DNA of 64,000 bases from CBDBFG01 sp965204765 (GCA_965204765.1 CBDBFG010000004.1:186001-250000), one strand, 5' to 3'. Shown: positions 34,351-44,552, numbered from the stretch's first letter. Notes: generated from the letters alone by a model not told the origin. Numbers and translations: made by a program.

Positions 34351-35244
34351 ATGTTTGTAGGTTGGATAATTTTATATAAACCTAAAGGAATTTCTTCTAA
34401 TGGGATTATTAACAAAATAAAACGTTTTTTCCCTAGAAAAACAAAAATAGGTTATGCCGGCACTTTGGATCCTTTAGCAGAGGGGATATTGCCTGTAGCA
34501 ATTGGTGAAGCTACTAAAACAATCCAGTTTATTTCTGATTCTTATAAAGAATATATATTTGAAGCAGTGTGGGGCGAGCAGAAAAACACCGATGATTTAG
34601 AGGGAAAAACTATCTTTAGTTCAACAGATATTCCTGATATTGGTGAAATAAATAATGTAGTAAAACATTTTGTTGGGCATCAGCAGCAGCTTCCTCCAAT
34701 GTTTTCAGCAAAAAAGATTAATGGCAAACGGGCGTGTGATTTGTTGCGCAAAGGAGAACAAGTCACTTTGAAATCATGTCCTATACATATAAAAGATTTA
34801 AACATCATAGAACATTCTCATAACCGTACAACATTCAAGGTAATTTGTTCCAAGGGAACTTATATCAGAGCATTGGTAAGAGATATGGGAACAAGAATGG
34901 GATGTTATGGTTACGCCGCTTCGATTATTCGTTCAAAAATTAATAATATTAGTTTAAAAGATTCGGTTTCTTTAGAAAAACTTGCAGATTTATATAAAAA
35001 ATGTATATTATCGAATGTAGTTGTGCCAATCCAGGCAGTTCTGGACGACATCCCGGCTGTTTTGGTTAATCCTGATCAAGTAAATCGTTTGAAATCAGGA
35101 CAATCGTTGCACAATTTTGGTGGTCTTGATTGTAAAGCACATACAGGTCAATATTGTTTGTGCCTTGATGATAAGGATATGCCAGTGGCTATTGGGTATT
35201 GGGAACAATATATACTTAGGCCGTCTAGAGTATTTAATTTATAG
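34351..35244 (+). CDS. truB: tRNA pseudouridine(55) synthase
   Basis: Makes pseudouridine 55 in the tRNA T-loop. GWIILYKPKGISS starts the domain, and KIGYAGTLDPLAEGILPVAIG contains the catalytic Asp in GTLDP. KGTYIRALVRDMG and a C-terminal PUA-like tail follow. The 297 aa are standard. A gap of about 100 bases before it holds no gene. Confidence 0.95.
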   Translation: MFVGWIILYKPKGISSNGIINKIKRFFPRKTKIGYAGTLDPLAEGILPVAIGEATKTIQFISDSYKEYIFEAVWGEQKNTDDLEGKTIFSSTDIPDIGEINNVVKHFVGHQQQLPPMFSAKKINGKRACDLLRKGEQVTLKSCPIHIKDLNIIEHSHNRTTFKVICSKGTYIRALVRDMGTRMGCYGYAASIIRSKINNISLKDSVSLEKLADLYKKCILSNVVVPIQAVLDDIPAVLVNPDQVNRLKSGQSLHNFGGLDCKAHTGQYCLCLDDKDMPVAIGYWEQYILRPSRVFNL

Positions 35245-35264
35245 AAGTCTGAAAGGAATTTATG

Positions 35265-35534
35265 ATGTCGATATTAGCAGATAAAAAACAACTAATTATC
35301 AGTAAATATGCCACTAAAGAAGGCGATACTGGTTCTACGGAAGTGCAGATAGCAATTTTAACCGAGCACATTTTAAACATTACAGAGCATATGAAAGAGC
35401 ATAAAAAAGATGTTCACTCTAGGAGAGGCCTGTTAATGAAAGTGAACAAAAGGCGTAATTTGCTCGACTATCTGAAACGCAAAGATGAAGCAAGATATAC
35501 AAAACTTATTAAAAGTCTAGGGTTACGTAAGTAA
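35265..35534 (+). CDS. rpsO: 30S ribosomal protein S15
   Basis: Primary 16S rRNA-binding protein near the central domain, also a known repressor of its own translation. The 89-aa product has TEVQIAILTEHILNITEHMK and RRGLLMKVNKRRNLLDYLK. Two adjacent ATGs (35262, 35265): the second has AAGGA at seven bases and gives the usual 89 aa. Confidence 0.97.
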   Translation: MSILADKKQLIISKYATKEGDTGSTEVQIAILTEHILNITEHMKEHKKDVHSRRGLLMKVNKRRNLLDYLKRKDEARYTKLIKSLGLRK

Positions 35535-35576
35535 GGCGTTTGAAATTTTATATGCAGCAAAAAGAAAGTAAGCTAT

Positions 35577-37691
35577 ATGTTTAAAACTTATAAACAAGAA
35601 TTGGATTGGGGCGGTAAGCGCCTTACAATAGAAACAGGAAAAATCGCCCGTCAAAGTGATGGTGCTGTTTTGGTGCGTTATGGTAATACTTCTGTATTAT
35701 GTACGGTTGTGGGGGCAAAAAAGGTTAATCCTGAAGTGGACTTTTTTCCTTTAGCAGTGCATTACATAGAAAAAAGATATGCTGCTGGAAAAATACCAGG
35801 AGGGTTTGTTAAAAGAGAAGGTAAGCCTTCTGATCGTGAAACTTTGATATCAAGATTGATTGATAGGCCTATTAGACCTTTGTTTCCTGATAATTTCCGT
35901 AATGAGGTTCAAGTAATTTGTACAGTACTTAGCCATGATATGGAGAATGACTCTGATGTTATATCTATTATAGGTTCTTCCGCAGCTTTGGCTATTTCTG
36001 GATTGCCGTTTTTACATAATGTAGCTGCTGCTAAAGTGGGAATAGATGATAAGGATAACTTTATTCTTAACCCTACTGTTGAACAACTAAAGGATTCTGC
36101 GCTAGATTTGATAGTCGCGGGTACTAATGACGGTGTTCTTATGGTTGAATCTGAGGCTAAAGAGCTATCAGAAGACAGAATGTTGCAAGCAGTAAATTTC
36201 GCCCATGAATCTTTTTTGCCGGTAATTGATGTGATTGATAAGTTAGCAAAAGATGCGTCTAAGCCTAAATGGGTATTAGAGGATAATTCTGCTAAAGACG
36301 ATAAAGTTTTAAGTGCGGTTAGTAAGTTAGTAGAAGATGATTTACGATCTGCTTATAAAGAGCGTAAGAAAGCAATTCGTGTTGAAAAATTAGCAGATAT
36401 ACGTGAGAAAGTGTTGGCCAATGTTGTACAGGACGATAGTGACTTGTACACCACTACCAGGGTTGCTTCTCAATTGAAAACTTTTGAGAAAGAAATAGTA
36501 CGTAATGACTTGCTAAAAAACAAGGTGCGTATAGACGGTAGGAAACTTGATGAAATAAGGACTATTGATTGTGAGGTTAATGTGGTTCCTTGTGTGCACG
36601 GTAGTGCTTTGTTCACAAGAGGGGAAACGCAATCTTTAGTTGTTAGCACTCTTGGTACTTCGGATGATGAGCAAATAGTTGATAGCATCCATGAAGAATA
36701 CCGTGAAAAATTTATGCTACATTATAATTTTCCTCCTTATTCTGTTGGTGAAGCAGGTAGGATGGGTGCGACAAGTAGAAGAGAAATAGGTCATGGCAAG
36801 TTAGCTTGGCGGGCGTTGAACCCGGTTATGCCAACAAAAGATAGTTTTCCTTATACTGTGCGTGTAGTGTCAGAAATTACAGAGTCTAATGGTTCTTCAT
36901 CTATGGCGACCGTTTGTGGTTCGTCTTTATCTATGATGGATGCTGGTGTGCCAATGTGTAGGCCGGTATCAGGTATTGCCATGGGTCTAGTAAAATCCGG
37001 AAATGATTTTGTTGTTTTGAGCGATATTTTGGGGGATGAAGATCATCTTGGTGATATGGATTTTAAAGTAGCCGGTACAGATCAAGGTATTACAGCACTG
37101 CAAATGGATATAAAAATTACCAGTATTACTAAAGATATTATGCAACAAGCCTTAGAACAAGCATGTCAAGGTAGGAAGCATATATTAGCTGAAATGTCCA
37201 AGGCATTGAAACAATCTAGAAAGACTGTTAGTGATAATGCTCCTAAAATGCATACCATTAATATAGATAAAGACAAGATTAGGTCTTTAATTGGTACGGG
37301 TGGTAAGACAATAAGACAGATCTGTGATGATACTAATGCTAAAATCAATATATCTGAAGAGGGTGTAGTAGAAATAGCGGCAAATTCTTCGAAGGAGATG
37401 GATTCAGCTATTGATATGATTAATGCCATTGTTCAGGATCTTGAGATCGGTATGAAATATCAGGGTACTGTTAGCAAAATTTTAGATTTTGGAGCTATTG
37501 TGAGTATCATGGGAGATAAAACTGGATTGGTGCATATTAGTCAAATACAAGATGAGCGCACGGAAAATGTTGCAGATGTTATCAATGTTAATGACAAAGT
37601 ATGGGTGAAAGTGACTGATATAGATAATAGCGGAAAAGTTAGGCTAACCATGAAAGAATTAGATCAAAAAACAGGCAAGGAAAAGAAATAA
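35577..37691 (+). CDS. pnp: Polynucleotide phosphorylase
   Basis: Trimeric 3'-5' phosphorolytic exoribonuclease of the degradosome. Two RNase PH domains (ETGKIARQSDGAVLVRYG near the start; IDGRKLDEIRTIDCEV, FTRGETQSL, GTDQGITALQMDIK) are followed by KH (about 555-615, IGTGGKTIRQICDDT) and S1 (about 625-695, YQGTVSKILDFGAIVSI). The 704 aa are complete. Coupled with rpsO as in most proteobacteria. Confidence 0.97.
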   Translation: MFKTYKQELDWGGKRLTIETGKIARQSDGAVLVRYGNTSVLCTVVGAKKVNPEVDFFPLAVHYIEKRYAAGKIPGGFVKREGKPSDRETLISRLIDRPIRPLFPDNFRNEVQVICTVLSHDMENDSDVISIIGSSAALAISGLPFLHNVAAAKVGIDDKDNFILNPTVEQLKDSALDLIVAGTNDGVLMVESEAKELSEDRMLQAVNFAHESFLPVIDVIDKLAKDASKPKWVLEDNSAKDDKVLSAVSKLVEDDLRSAYKERKKAIRVEKLADIREKVLANVVQDDSDLYTTTRVASQLKTFEKEIVRNDLLKNKVRIDGRKLDEIRTIDCEVNVVPCVHGSALFTRGETQSLVVSTLGTSDDEQIVDSIHEEYREKFMLHYNFPPYSVGEAGRMGATSRREIGHGKLAWRALNPVMPTKDSFPYTVRVVSEITESNGSSSMATVCGSSLSMMDAGVPMCRPVSGIAMGLVKSGNDFVVLSDILGDEDHLGDMDFKVAGTDQGITALQMDIKITSITKDIMQQALEQACQGRKHILAEMSKALKQSRKTVSDNAPKMHTINIDKDKIRSLIGTGGKTIRQICDDTNAKINISEEGVVEIAANSSKEMDSAIDMINAIVQDLEIGMKYQGTVSKILDFGAIVSIMGDKTGLVHISQIQDERTENVADVINVNDKVWVKVTDIDNSGKVRLTMKELDQKTGKEKK

Positions 37692-37724
37692 ATCTGATTA
37701 TTTGTGAGTAAGAAGGAGAATGTG

Positions 37725-38258
37725 ATGTTAACTATTGGTGATAAATTTCCAACATATGATTTAGTAGGTGTTACTACTAATGAAATGTCAGGTTTCAAAA
37801 ATTTTAGTAATAATGATGATCATGATAGTTGGAAGGTTTATTTTTTCTGGCCGAAAGATTTCACCTTTATATGCCCTACCGAGATTGAGTCTTTTGGAGG
37901 GTTAAGCTCTAAATTTCATCAATTGAAAACTCGTATTTATGGGGTGAGTACAGATTCTGAATTTGTACACCTTGCTTGGCGTAATGCACATAAGGGCCTT
38001 AATGATTTGCCCTTTCCTATGCTGTCTGATATCAAGCGCGAGTTGTCTGCAGAATTGGGTATTTTACATAAAGAAGAAGGTGTGTGTTTAAGAGCAACTT
38101 ATGTAGTTGATCCCAAACAGATTATTCGTCATGTTAGTGTCAATGATCTTAGTGTTGGCAGGTGTCCAGAAGAAGTTTTACGTATTTTAGAGGGATTGCA
38201 AAATGGCGGTCTTATGCCTTGTAATTGGCGCCCAGGACAAAAAGCTATAGAGCTCTAA
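37725..38258 (+). CDS. ahpC: AhpC-type 2-Cys peroxiredoxin
   Basis: Thiol peroxidase that reduces H2O2 and organic peroxides. FWPKDFTFICPTEIESF gives the peroxidatic Cys50, and C166 near the C-terminus in MPCNWRPGQ is the likely resolving Cys. ATG 37725 with AAGGAG six bases upstream is chosen over GTG 37704 (177 aa). No ahpF or ahpD reductant gene is near. It is the last gene of the pnp run and convergent with the UDP-sugar dehydrogenase. Confidence 0.93.
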   Translation: MLTIGDKFPTYDLVGVTTNEMSGFKNFSNNDDHDSWKVYFFWPKDFTFICPTEIESFGGLSSKFHQLKTRIYGVSTDSEFVHLAWRNAHKGLNDLPFPMLSDIKRELSAELGILHKEEGVCLRATYVVDPKQIIRHVSVNDLSVGRCPEEVLRILEGLQNGGLMPCNWRPGQKAIEL

Positions 38259-38269
38259 GATAATCTACT

Positions 38270-39574
38270 TTATATCCTGATAACATTAGGAATATTTTTT
38301 GGTAAAGTATTCTTGGTATCAATGAATAGAGTAGATCGTGAGGCTATTTCTTTATAATCTATGTTACTATGGTCGGTTAACAGAATAACAGCATGATATT
38401 TTGAATAATCTATGTTTTGTATATCAATAGATTTTTTGGTTATCTTTTTGCCCTCATGTACTATTTCTACCTTTTTGGCATAAGGATCGTAGTAGTCTAT
38501 GTCTGATTTTCGTTCCAGTAATTTACTAAATATTTCTATTGCAGGGCTTTCTCTGGTGTCTGATATATCTTTTTTATATGACATGCCAAGCAATAGAATT
38601 TTTGACTCTTTCATTCCTCTATGGTGAGTTTCATCCATCGCATAGCATATTTTGTTGATGATATATGACAGGCTAATATTCTTTAAATGCCTTGCTGTTT
38701 CAATAAAGTTTGTTGATACGCCGTACTCTCTAGCTTTCCAGGTTAAATAATAAGGATCTATCGGTATGCAGTGTCCTCCTATTCCAGGTCCAGGATAAAA
38801 GGGAGTAAAACCAAAAGGTTTAGTTTTGGCTGCATCTATAACTTCCCATATATCTATGCCCATTTCTGAGAAAACTATTTTCATTTCATTAACCCAGGAA
38901 ATATTTATTAAACGATAGGTATTTTCATACAATTTCACAGCTTCAGCGATTTCAGAGGATGATACGGGATAGACCATTGACACAACTAGAGAATAAAATA
39001 ATAAAGACAATTCCGTAGATTTTTCACATACTCCCCCTACTACTTTAGGAATACTGCTGGTTGAATATTCTTTGTTTCCAGGGTCTTCTCTTTCTGGGGA
39101 ATATGCTAAAAAATATTCTTCCCCAAAGATTAATTTTGATCGTTTTAAAATCGGGTTAATTAATTCTTTTGTTGTTCCTGGATAAGTTGTTGATTCTAGG
39201 ACAACTAAAGAGTCTTTTCTAAGGTGTTGAGCTATGGAATTTGTAGCATCTTCTATAAAGCTGAGATCAGGCTCACCGTTTTTAGACAATGGTGTAGGGA
39301 CGCAAATAATAATTATGTCTGATTCAGATATTACGTTGAAATCATGACCAGGTACAAATTGCTCGTTCTCGATGATACATTTTATTTCTTTATCACTGAC
39401 TGCTGGAATATAAGATTTATGATCTTGTAAAGTTTTTATTTTTTCAGGTGACAAGTCTACGCCAAAAACTTTAAAACCAGATTTTGTAATTGCGTTTACA
39501 AGAGGTAATCCAACATATCCAAGACCAACTACTGATATCTTGGCTTTCCTATTGATAATGCGATCTGATAACAT
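38270..39574 (-). CDS. UDP-sugar 6-dehydrogenase (UDP-GlcNAc type)
   Basis: NAD-dependent four-electron oxidation of a UDP-hexose to a uronate, usually for capsule or O-antigen. ISVVGLGYVGLPLVNAITKSG is the N-terminal Rossmann motif; FGFTPFYPGPGIGGHCIPID contains the catalytic Cys; KILLLGMSYKKDISDTRESP opens the C-terminal domain. It resembles WbpA/WecC (UDP-GlcNAc dehydrogenase) more than UDP-glucose dehydrogenase, but substrate choice cannot be fixed. It lies 7 kb before the kps locus and may supply it. Confidence 0.9.
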   Translation of the reverse strand: MLSDRIINRKAKISVVGLGYVGLPLVNAITKSGFKVFGVDLSPEKIKTLQDHKSYIPAVSDKEIKCIIENEQFVPGHDFNVISESDIIIICVPTPLSKNGEPDLSFIEDATNSIAQHLRKDSLVVLESTTYPGTTKELINPILKRSKLIFGEEYFLAYSPEREDPGNKEYSTSSIPKVVGGVCEKSTELSLLFYSLVVSMVYPVSSSEIAEAVKLYENTYRLINISWVNEMKIVFSEMGIDIWEVIDAAKTKPFGFTPFYPGPGIGGHCIPIDPYYLTWKAREYGVSTNFIETARHLKNISLSYIINKICYAMDETHHRGMKESKILLLGMSYKKDISDTRESPAIEIFSKLLERKSDIDYYDPYAKKVEIVHEGKKITKKSIDIQNIDYSKYHAVILLTDHSNIDYKEIASRSTLFIDTKNTLPKNIPNVIRI

Positions 39575-39698
39575 ATTCTACTCTCCGTAAATACAGCCCT
39601 TCTATCATAAAAAGGAAAAATTGTAAATTATTTTGTACACAGTAATACTTACTGCATACCTTAGTCCTTCTTTAAATTAAGCGGGTTTGTGGTGCCAG

Positions 39699-40136
39699 CT
39701 ATTTCGGGTTTTTACCAGCAAATCTACCAAAATTACCTAATGCTTGTTTCACTATTGATTTGTGAGAATTGATAGTTTTGGTTTTTTGTGTCGTAGGTAT
39801 TATATCTTTTGCATTTAATGCTACCGCTTTATTTATACTTATTACCTTATCCTGGTCGTTAAAAGTGATACAAACAGTCTGTTTAGCAAGTACTTTGTCT
39901 TGTTTTATTAGATGAGCTAAATTTTTCTTATACAAGTAAAACCATTTGTTGTATTTTGTCTTAGATTCAAATGTTGGGCTGCCAATAATCCTAAACACAT
40001 CTTGTTTATTATGTGTATTCACCTTTATTTTATCTAAGTCTTTTGCTTCGATAAATTTTCCGTGATAGTTTGTATTGGTTGCACAAGCAGCCAATACTAT
40101 TGTTGTTAATGCGCATATCGTTTGTTTTAAATACAT
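39699..40136 (-). CDS. bamE: BamE-like outer-membrane assembly lipoprotein
   Basis: The 145-aa product has a lipoprotein signal (TIVLAACATN, lipobox LAAC) and a SmpA/OmlA (BamE) domain: TKQDVF-like NKQDVFRIIGSPTFES, NKWFYLYKK and TVCITFNDQDKVISI. It is part of the BAM complex that inserts beta-barrels. A basic C-terminal tail (about 120-145) is unusual but short. Confidence 0.88.
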   Translation of the reverse strand: MYLKQTICALTTIVLAACATNTNYHGKFIEAKDLDKIKVNTHNKQDVFRIIGSPTFESKTKYNKWFYLYKKNLAHLIKQDKVLAKQTVCITFNDQDKVISINKAVALNAKDIIPTTQKTKTINSHKSIVKQALGNFGRFAGKNPK

Positions 40137-40302
40137 TCAAAAACCAAATTATACAATTCCTTATCTATACTTTGTCAATCAGTTTAGATAAGATTTCTTT
40201 ATTTTTTTCCACAGTAACTTAATACCAGTACAGCATAAAATAAAAGTACTATACTACCATGTCAACCAATACTATAGACTATTAACTGTTTTTTTATTAA
40301 TA

Positions 40303-41163
40303 CTAATTCGCAATAAAGTTAACATGGGATAATAATAGTGTTAGCCATACGCACAAACCCACCCATTTGTTGGATTTGAATAGATATCCACAACTTTTGG
40401 GGTTGTTTATATCCAATGATATAATTTGTTTGTACAGTAAAGCAATGAACAAAATTATTGATATCAGCGAAAATAAATTTAACGATATTACATAAGTCAA
40501 AGTGAGTGCAAACAATGTATAGCACGCGATTACAAATATTTTTGTTTTCTCTTGTAAGAATAACGCAGACGATTTTACTCCTGCTTTTATGTCATCTTCC
40601 TTATCTTGGTGAGCATAAATGGTGTCATATGCTATAGTCCACAAAATTGCTCCTACATATAATACCATAATATCTGTGGTTAGGGTGTGCTGTACATAAA
40701 CATAAGCCATAAGCATAGGGTAATTCCATGCTATTCCTAGAAAAATTTGTGGCCAATAAGTAATTCTTTTCATTAGTGGATATATTATCATCATGAACAG
40801 CGCTATCACTGACATTATTAATACTTTTTTGTTCATGATCAACAATAGTGCTGCGCCAAACAGTAGTTGTACTACAAACCACACAATAGCACTCTGTACC
40901 GAAATTTGTTTTGCTGCTAATGGTCTAGAGGCAGTTCTTTCGACTTGGCAATCAAGCTTTCTATCCATTATGTCATTGATTGTACAGCCTGCTCCCCTCA
41001 TCAAGATAGAACCAGTAAGGAATATGACTAAATCCATAATGGGTGGAAACTGTTGATGTGCCATAGTTAAGCCCCAAAAAGTTGGTAAGGTGATTAACCA
41101 GAAAGGTGAAGGATTGTCAAATCTACTTAATCGTAGCCAATTTGTTATAGTGTTGTATACCAT
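40303..41163 (-). CDS. ubiA: 4-hydroxybenzoate polyprenyltransferase
   Basis: Membrane prenyltransferase of ubiquinone synthesis. The first Asp-rich motif is NDIMDRKLDCQVERTASRPL and the second YAHQDKEDDIKAG; about eight membrane helices. A TTG start at 41217 would add 18 residues; ATG 41163 gives 286 aa, the family norm. It supports aerobic respiration together with complex I. Confidence 0.92.
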   Translation of the reverse strand: MVYNTITNWLRLSRFDNPSPFWLITLPTFWGLTMAHQQFPPIMDLVIFLTGSILMRGAGCTINDIMDRKLDCQVERTASRPLAAKQISVQSAIVWFVVQLLFGAALLLIMNKKVLIMSVIALFMMIIYPLMKRITYWPQIFLGIAWNYPMLMAYVYVQHTLTTDIMVLYVGAILWTIAYDTIYAHQDKEDDIKAGVKSSALFLQEKTKIFVIACYTLFALTLTYVISLNLFSLISIILFIALLYKQIISLDINNPKSCGYLFKSNKWVGLCVWLTLLLSHVNFIAN

Positions 41164-41375
41164 TATACAGATATCTTTTGTTGTTTGTGGCAAAGTATTT
41201 ATCCTGTTTGCTATCAAATACTTTAGAGTGATTGAGTGTTAAAATAATTACCATTCATCCAAATATAAAATATTTTATCTCTTACTTAATAACTAGTAAT
41301 AGTTTAAAACTAATACATTATCGTTATACTTGTGGGGGAATTGTATAACTTTGAATTACATTAATAAACAAAATA

Positions 41376-42032
41376 ATGAATGGTAAGATGTCTACAAGAA
41401 ATATGTCTAGACGCGGCATGATGATAATATTATCATCACCTTCGGGAGCTGGGAAAACTACTATATCAAAACGATTATTGCATGATGATAATGATCTGAA
41501 ACTATCAATTTCTCATACAACCAGACCACCCAGGGCAATAGAACAAGAAGGTAAAGACTATTATTTTGTTACAACGAGTGACTTTTTAAACATGGTTAAT
41601 GATAAAATGTTTTTAGAACATGCCAAGGTTTTTGATAACTATTATGGTACCTCAAAGCAGCAGGTTTTGGATGTATTATCTAAGGGAAGTGATGTATTGT
41701 TTGATATTGATTGGCAAGGGGCGCGTCAAATATTATCCGATAATTTACAGGATGTGGTTTCTATTTTTATTTTACCGCCAAGCTATAAAGAATTACAAAG
41801 TAGATTAGACAAAAGAGCACAAGATTCTAAGGATATTATTACCAAGAGAATGCATGGCGCATTATCAGAAATAAGTCATTGGAATGAATACAATTATGTT
41901 GTTATCAACGACGATCTAGACTTGGCCACGCAAAAGGTACACAATATTATACGGGCAGAGCGTTTAAAGAGATTTAGGCAACCTGCATTAGAAAAACTAG
42001 TAAGCAGTTTCGATAATAGTAAACAAGATTAA
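41376..42032 (+). CDS. gmk: Guanylate kinase
   Basis: GMP + ATP to GDP + ADP. P-loop SSPSGAGKTT, GMP-binding SHTTRPPRAIEQEGKDYYFV, LFDIDWQGARQI. ATG at 41376, 41388 or 41403 could serve; the last gives a start nearest the P-loop as in other GMKs. The stop overlaps the gapR stop tail to tail by 3 bases. Confidence 0.94.
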   Translation: MNGKMSTRNMSRRGMMIILSSPSGAGKTTISKRLLHDDNDLKLSISHTTRPPRAIEQEGKDYYFVTTSDFLNMVNDKMFLEHAKVFDNYYGTSKQQVLDVLSKGSDVLFDIDWQGARQILSDNLQDVVSIFILPPSYKELQSRLDKRAQDSKDIITKRMHGALSEISHWNEYNYVVINDDLDLATQKVHNIIRAERLKRFRQPALEKLVSSFDNSKQD

Positions 42033-42283
42033 TGATTATTGCCCATCTGTAGAGCTTGGAGGTATGTGTTTAAAATTTCCTCTTGTTCTTTCAGGTCGTC
42101 TTGGTCCATTTTGCGCATCTTTACTATTTGTCTGATAGCTTTGGTATCAAATCCTGCAGATTTCGCTTCTGCTAATATTTCTCTGATATCTGCTAATATA
42201 GCATTTTTTTGCTCTTCTAAATTTTCCATCCTTTCGATGAATTGTTTTAGGTGATTCCCAGATACGCCAGCAAAACTACTCAT
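42029..42283 (-). CDS. gapR: GapR-like chromosome-structuring protein (DUF2312)
   Basis: A small basic coiled-coil DNA-binding protein (84 aa) that tracks positive supercoils in Caulobacter and promotes replication. ENLEEQKNAILADIREILAE and KSAGFDTKAIRQIVKMRK are the DUF2312 signature. Complete. It is convergent with gmk. It fits the other alphaproteobacterial nucleoid/pole factor seen, PopZ. Confidence 0.93.
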   Translation of the reverse strand: MSSFAGVSGNHLKQFIERMENLEEQKNAILADIREILAEAKSAGFDTKAIRQIVKMRKMDQDDLKEQEEILNTYLQALQMGNNH

Positions 42284-42534
42284 TTTAAAAACCTTTAATT
42301 ACTTTTATTAGACATTAAGCGGTTACAATTTATAATGCAAGAATATAAAATCGTTACTTTTGATTTATGATTTATTTGATCTAGTTTTGCGGAATATTAT
42401 TATAGTAGGTTACCAAGATATGTGCATTGTTGTAGGATCAAGACAATATGTTTGGCGTATTTATATTCGCTTGATCATAATGTGAATTTATTTATCATAG
42501 ACAGGGTATTTACAACGTTGCGATGGGGAGGATT

Positions 42535-43458
42535 ATGTCTCTGAGAAAAAGAATAAATGATTTATTCGCTAATAAACCTTTATTAGCAGTTATTGCGGCA
42601 ATAATGGGTTCTTCCTTTATCGCCTTATCACCCTTATTTGTGAGGTTTAGTGAGGTGGGGTCGACAGCAACGGCTTTTTATAGGTTCTTTTTTGCATTGC
42701 CGTTGGCCTGGACATTGATGATTTTTGATAACCTAAAATCCAAAGACCACAAAACTCCAAGACGAGTGAGAGATTATGTACTGCTCATGGGGGCTGGGGT
42801 ATTTTTAGGTCTAGATATTACCTTATGGCATCTTTCAATGATTCATACATCTGTTGTAAATGCGATTATGTTGAATAGTTTAACGCCGGTATTTGTTGCC
42901 ATTGCTGCGTGGTTATTTTTTAAAGAAACAATTAATTTTTCTATTATTTTAGGCATGCTGTGCGCATTGTTGGGAGCAGCAGTTTTAGTAAATCACAAAT
43001 ATACAGGCATCAATAGTGATACGACTGGTGATTTGTATGCATTGTGCTCTGCGATATTTTATGCTGCGTTTATTATTTGCGTGAAAGATCTTAGAAAATC
43101 TTTTGCTTCTCCGACTGTGGTGTTTTGGGTATCATTATCGGGTATGTACACATTGAGTGTAAATGCATATTTTATGGGGGAGGTTGTTGTACCTCAATCC
43201 ACATCTGGTTGGATGCTGTTAGTAGGGCTGGCATTAGTTGTTCATATTTTGGGTAATGGTTTATTATCCTATTCTATGGGACATTTATCGGCTACTTTTT
43301 CTTCTTTAACAATTTTGGTAGGACCGTTTGTAGCAACATTGATAGGGTGGTTGATTTTTAACGAGAAACTTACGGTAGAGCAATTAATAGGAGGTATATT
43401 AGTTATAGTTGGAATTGTTTTGTCGCGGCGAAAACGTTTGAGTTCTGGAAAAAAATGA
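42535..43458 (+). CDS. EamA/DMT-family transporter
   Basis: A 10-helix drug/metabolite transporter with two EamA repeats (about 20-155 and 168-303). Visible are SSFIALSPLFVRFSE, FYRFFFALPLAW and a second repeat ending PFVATLIGWLIFNEKLTVEQLIGG. The substrate is unknown. ATG 42523 is also possible; a GGGAGG ribosome site lies 3-4 bases before 42535, slightly too close, so the start is uncertain. It overlaps pyk by ATGA. Confidence 0.88.
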   Translation: MSLRKRINDLFANKPLLAVIAAIMGSSFIALSPLFVRFSEVGSTATAFYRFFFALPLAWTLMIFDNLKSKDHKTPRRVRDYVLLMGAGVFLGLDITLWHLSMIHTSVVNAIMLNSLTPVFVAIAAWLFFKETINFSIILGMLCALLGAAVLVNHKYTGINSDTTGDLYALCSAIFYAAFIICVKDLRKSFASPTVVFWVSLSGMYTLSVNAYFMGEVVVPQSTSGWMLLVGLALVVHILGNGLLSYSMGHLSATFSSLTILVGPFVATLIGWLIFNEKLTVEQLIGGILVIVGIVLSRRKRLSSGKK

Positions 43459-44552
43459 TAACAAGATCTCGTGTTACTAAAATAATAGCAACTTTAGGTC
43501 CATCATCAGCAGATTATAAAGTTGTGGAACAATTATTATGCAATGGTGCAGATATTTTTAGAATAAACTTTTCCCATGGAACGCGCCAAGATCATATCAA
43601 TATTTGTAACATAGTTAGAAGTGTAGCGGAAAAACATAAAATACATATTCCTATTATACAGGATTTACAAGGTACTAAGCTACGGGTAGGAAATTTTGTG
43701 CATGGCAAAGCTCTGTTACGAAAAGGACAAAGTTTTGTGTTAGATCTTCATAATCATCCGGGAGATGAAACAAGGGTTTATTTTCCTTACCCAGAAGTGA
43801 TTGCTGCTTTCTCAAACGATACTGCTGTATTTTTAGATGATGGTAATATAAAAGCAGTTGTTACCGATGCTGGCCATGATTGTTGTACATTAAATGTTCT
43901 AGTAGGAGGATACCTGTCAGATAACAAAGGTATTAATGTACCTGATGTTTCTTTACCTGTTAGTGCGATGACGGCAAAAGATATACGTGATCTGGAGTTT
44001 GGATTATCTTTGGGGTTTGACTTTGTAGCTTTATCTTTTGTGCAAACGCCGCAAGATGTAGTTACAGCACAAAAAATTATCGATGGTAAAGCTCGTATTA
44101 TTGCTAAAATAGAAAAACCTATAGCAGTGGATAATATAACAAAAATTGTTAGTGTTGCAGATATTGTGATGGTTGCAAGAGGAGATTTAGGTGTAGAAAT
44201 TGGGTTAGAGAAAGTTCCCGTTGTACAACAAAAAGTTATAAACGAATGTAATGCTCAATCCACTCCTGTTGTTGTAGCAACACAAATATTAGAGTCGATG
44301 ATAAGCAATGCTGTTCCTACTAGAGCAGAAGTGTCTGACATTGCCAGTTCGGTATATGATGGGGTAAATGCTTTGATGCTATCAGCTGAAACTGCAAGTG
44401 GACAGTACCCTTGTGAAGCTGTTGCAATAATGGACAAGGTTATTACAGAAGTTGAATCACATATTAGTATGGATAATACTAAATGTTTTGCAAGGTCTGA
44501 TGTTCTGAGCGCAATGATTTCCCCTACTAAAAGCAATCGAAAGAATTGGTGA
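43455..44552 (+). CDS. pyk: Pyruvate kinase lacking its C-terminal domain
   Basis: PEP + ADP to pyruvate + ATP. The catalytic barrel and lid are intact: KIIATLGPSS, FRINFSHGT, LQGTKLRVGNF, IIAKIEKPIAV, MVARGDLGVEIG, VATQILESM and DGVNALMLSAETASGQYP. The 365-aa protein stops after ISPTKSNRKNW, about 110 residues short of the usual 470-480, so the C-terminal regulatory domain is absent. The next gene, an ABC1 kinase, starts in the last codon, so there is no room for it. An active but unregulated enzyme, or a decaying gene, is possible. Confidence 0.9.
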   Translation: MITRSRVTKIIATLGPSSADYKVVEQLLCNGADIFRINFSHGTRQDHINICNIVRSVAEKHKIHIPIIQDLQGTKLRVGNFVHGKALLRKGQSFVLDLHNHPGDETRVYFPYPEVIAAFSNDTAVFLDDGNIKAVVTDAGHDCCTLNVLVGGYLSDNKGINVPDVSLPVSAMTAKDIRDLEFGLSLGFDFVALSFVQTPQDVVTAQKIIDGKARIIAKIEKPIAVDNITKIVSVADIVMVARGDLGVEIGLEKVPVVQQKVINECNAQSTPVVVATQILESMISNAVPTRAEVSDIASSVYDGVNALMLSAETASGQYPCEAVAIMDKVITEVESHISMDNTKCFARSDVLSAMISPTKSNRKNW

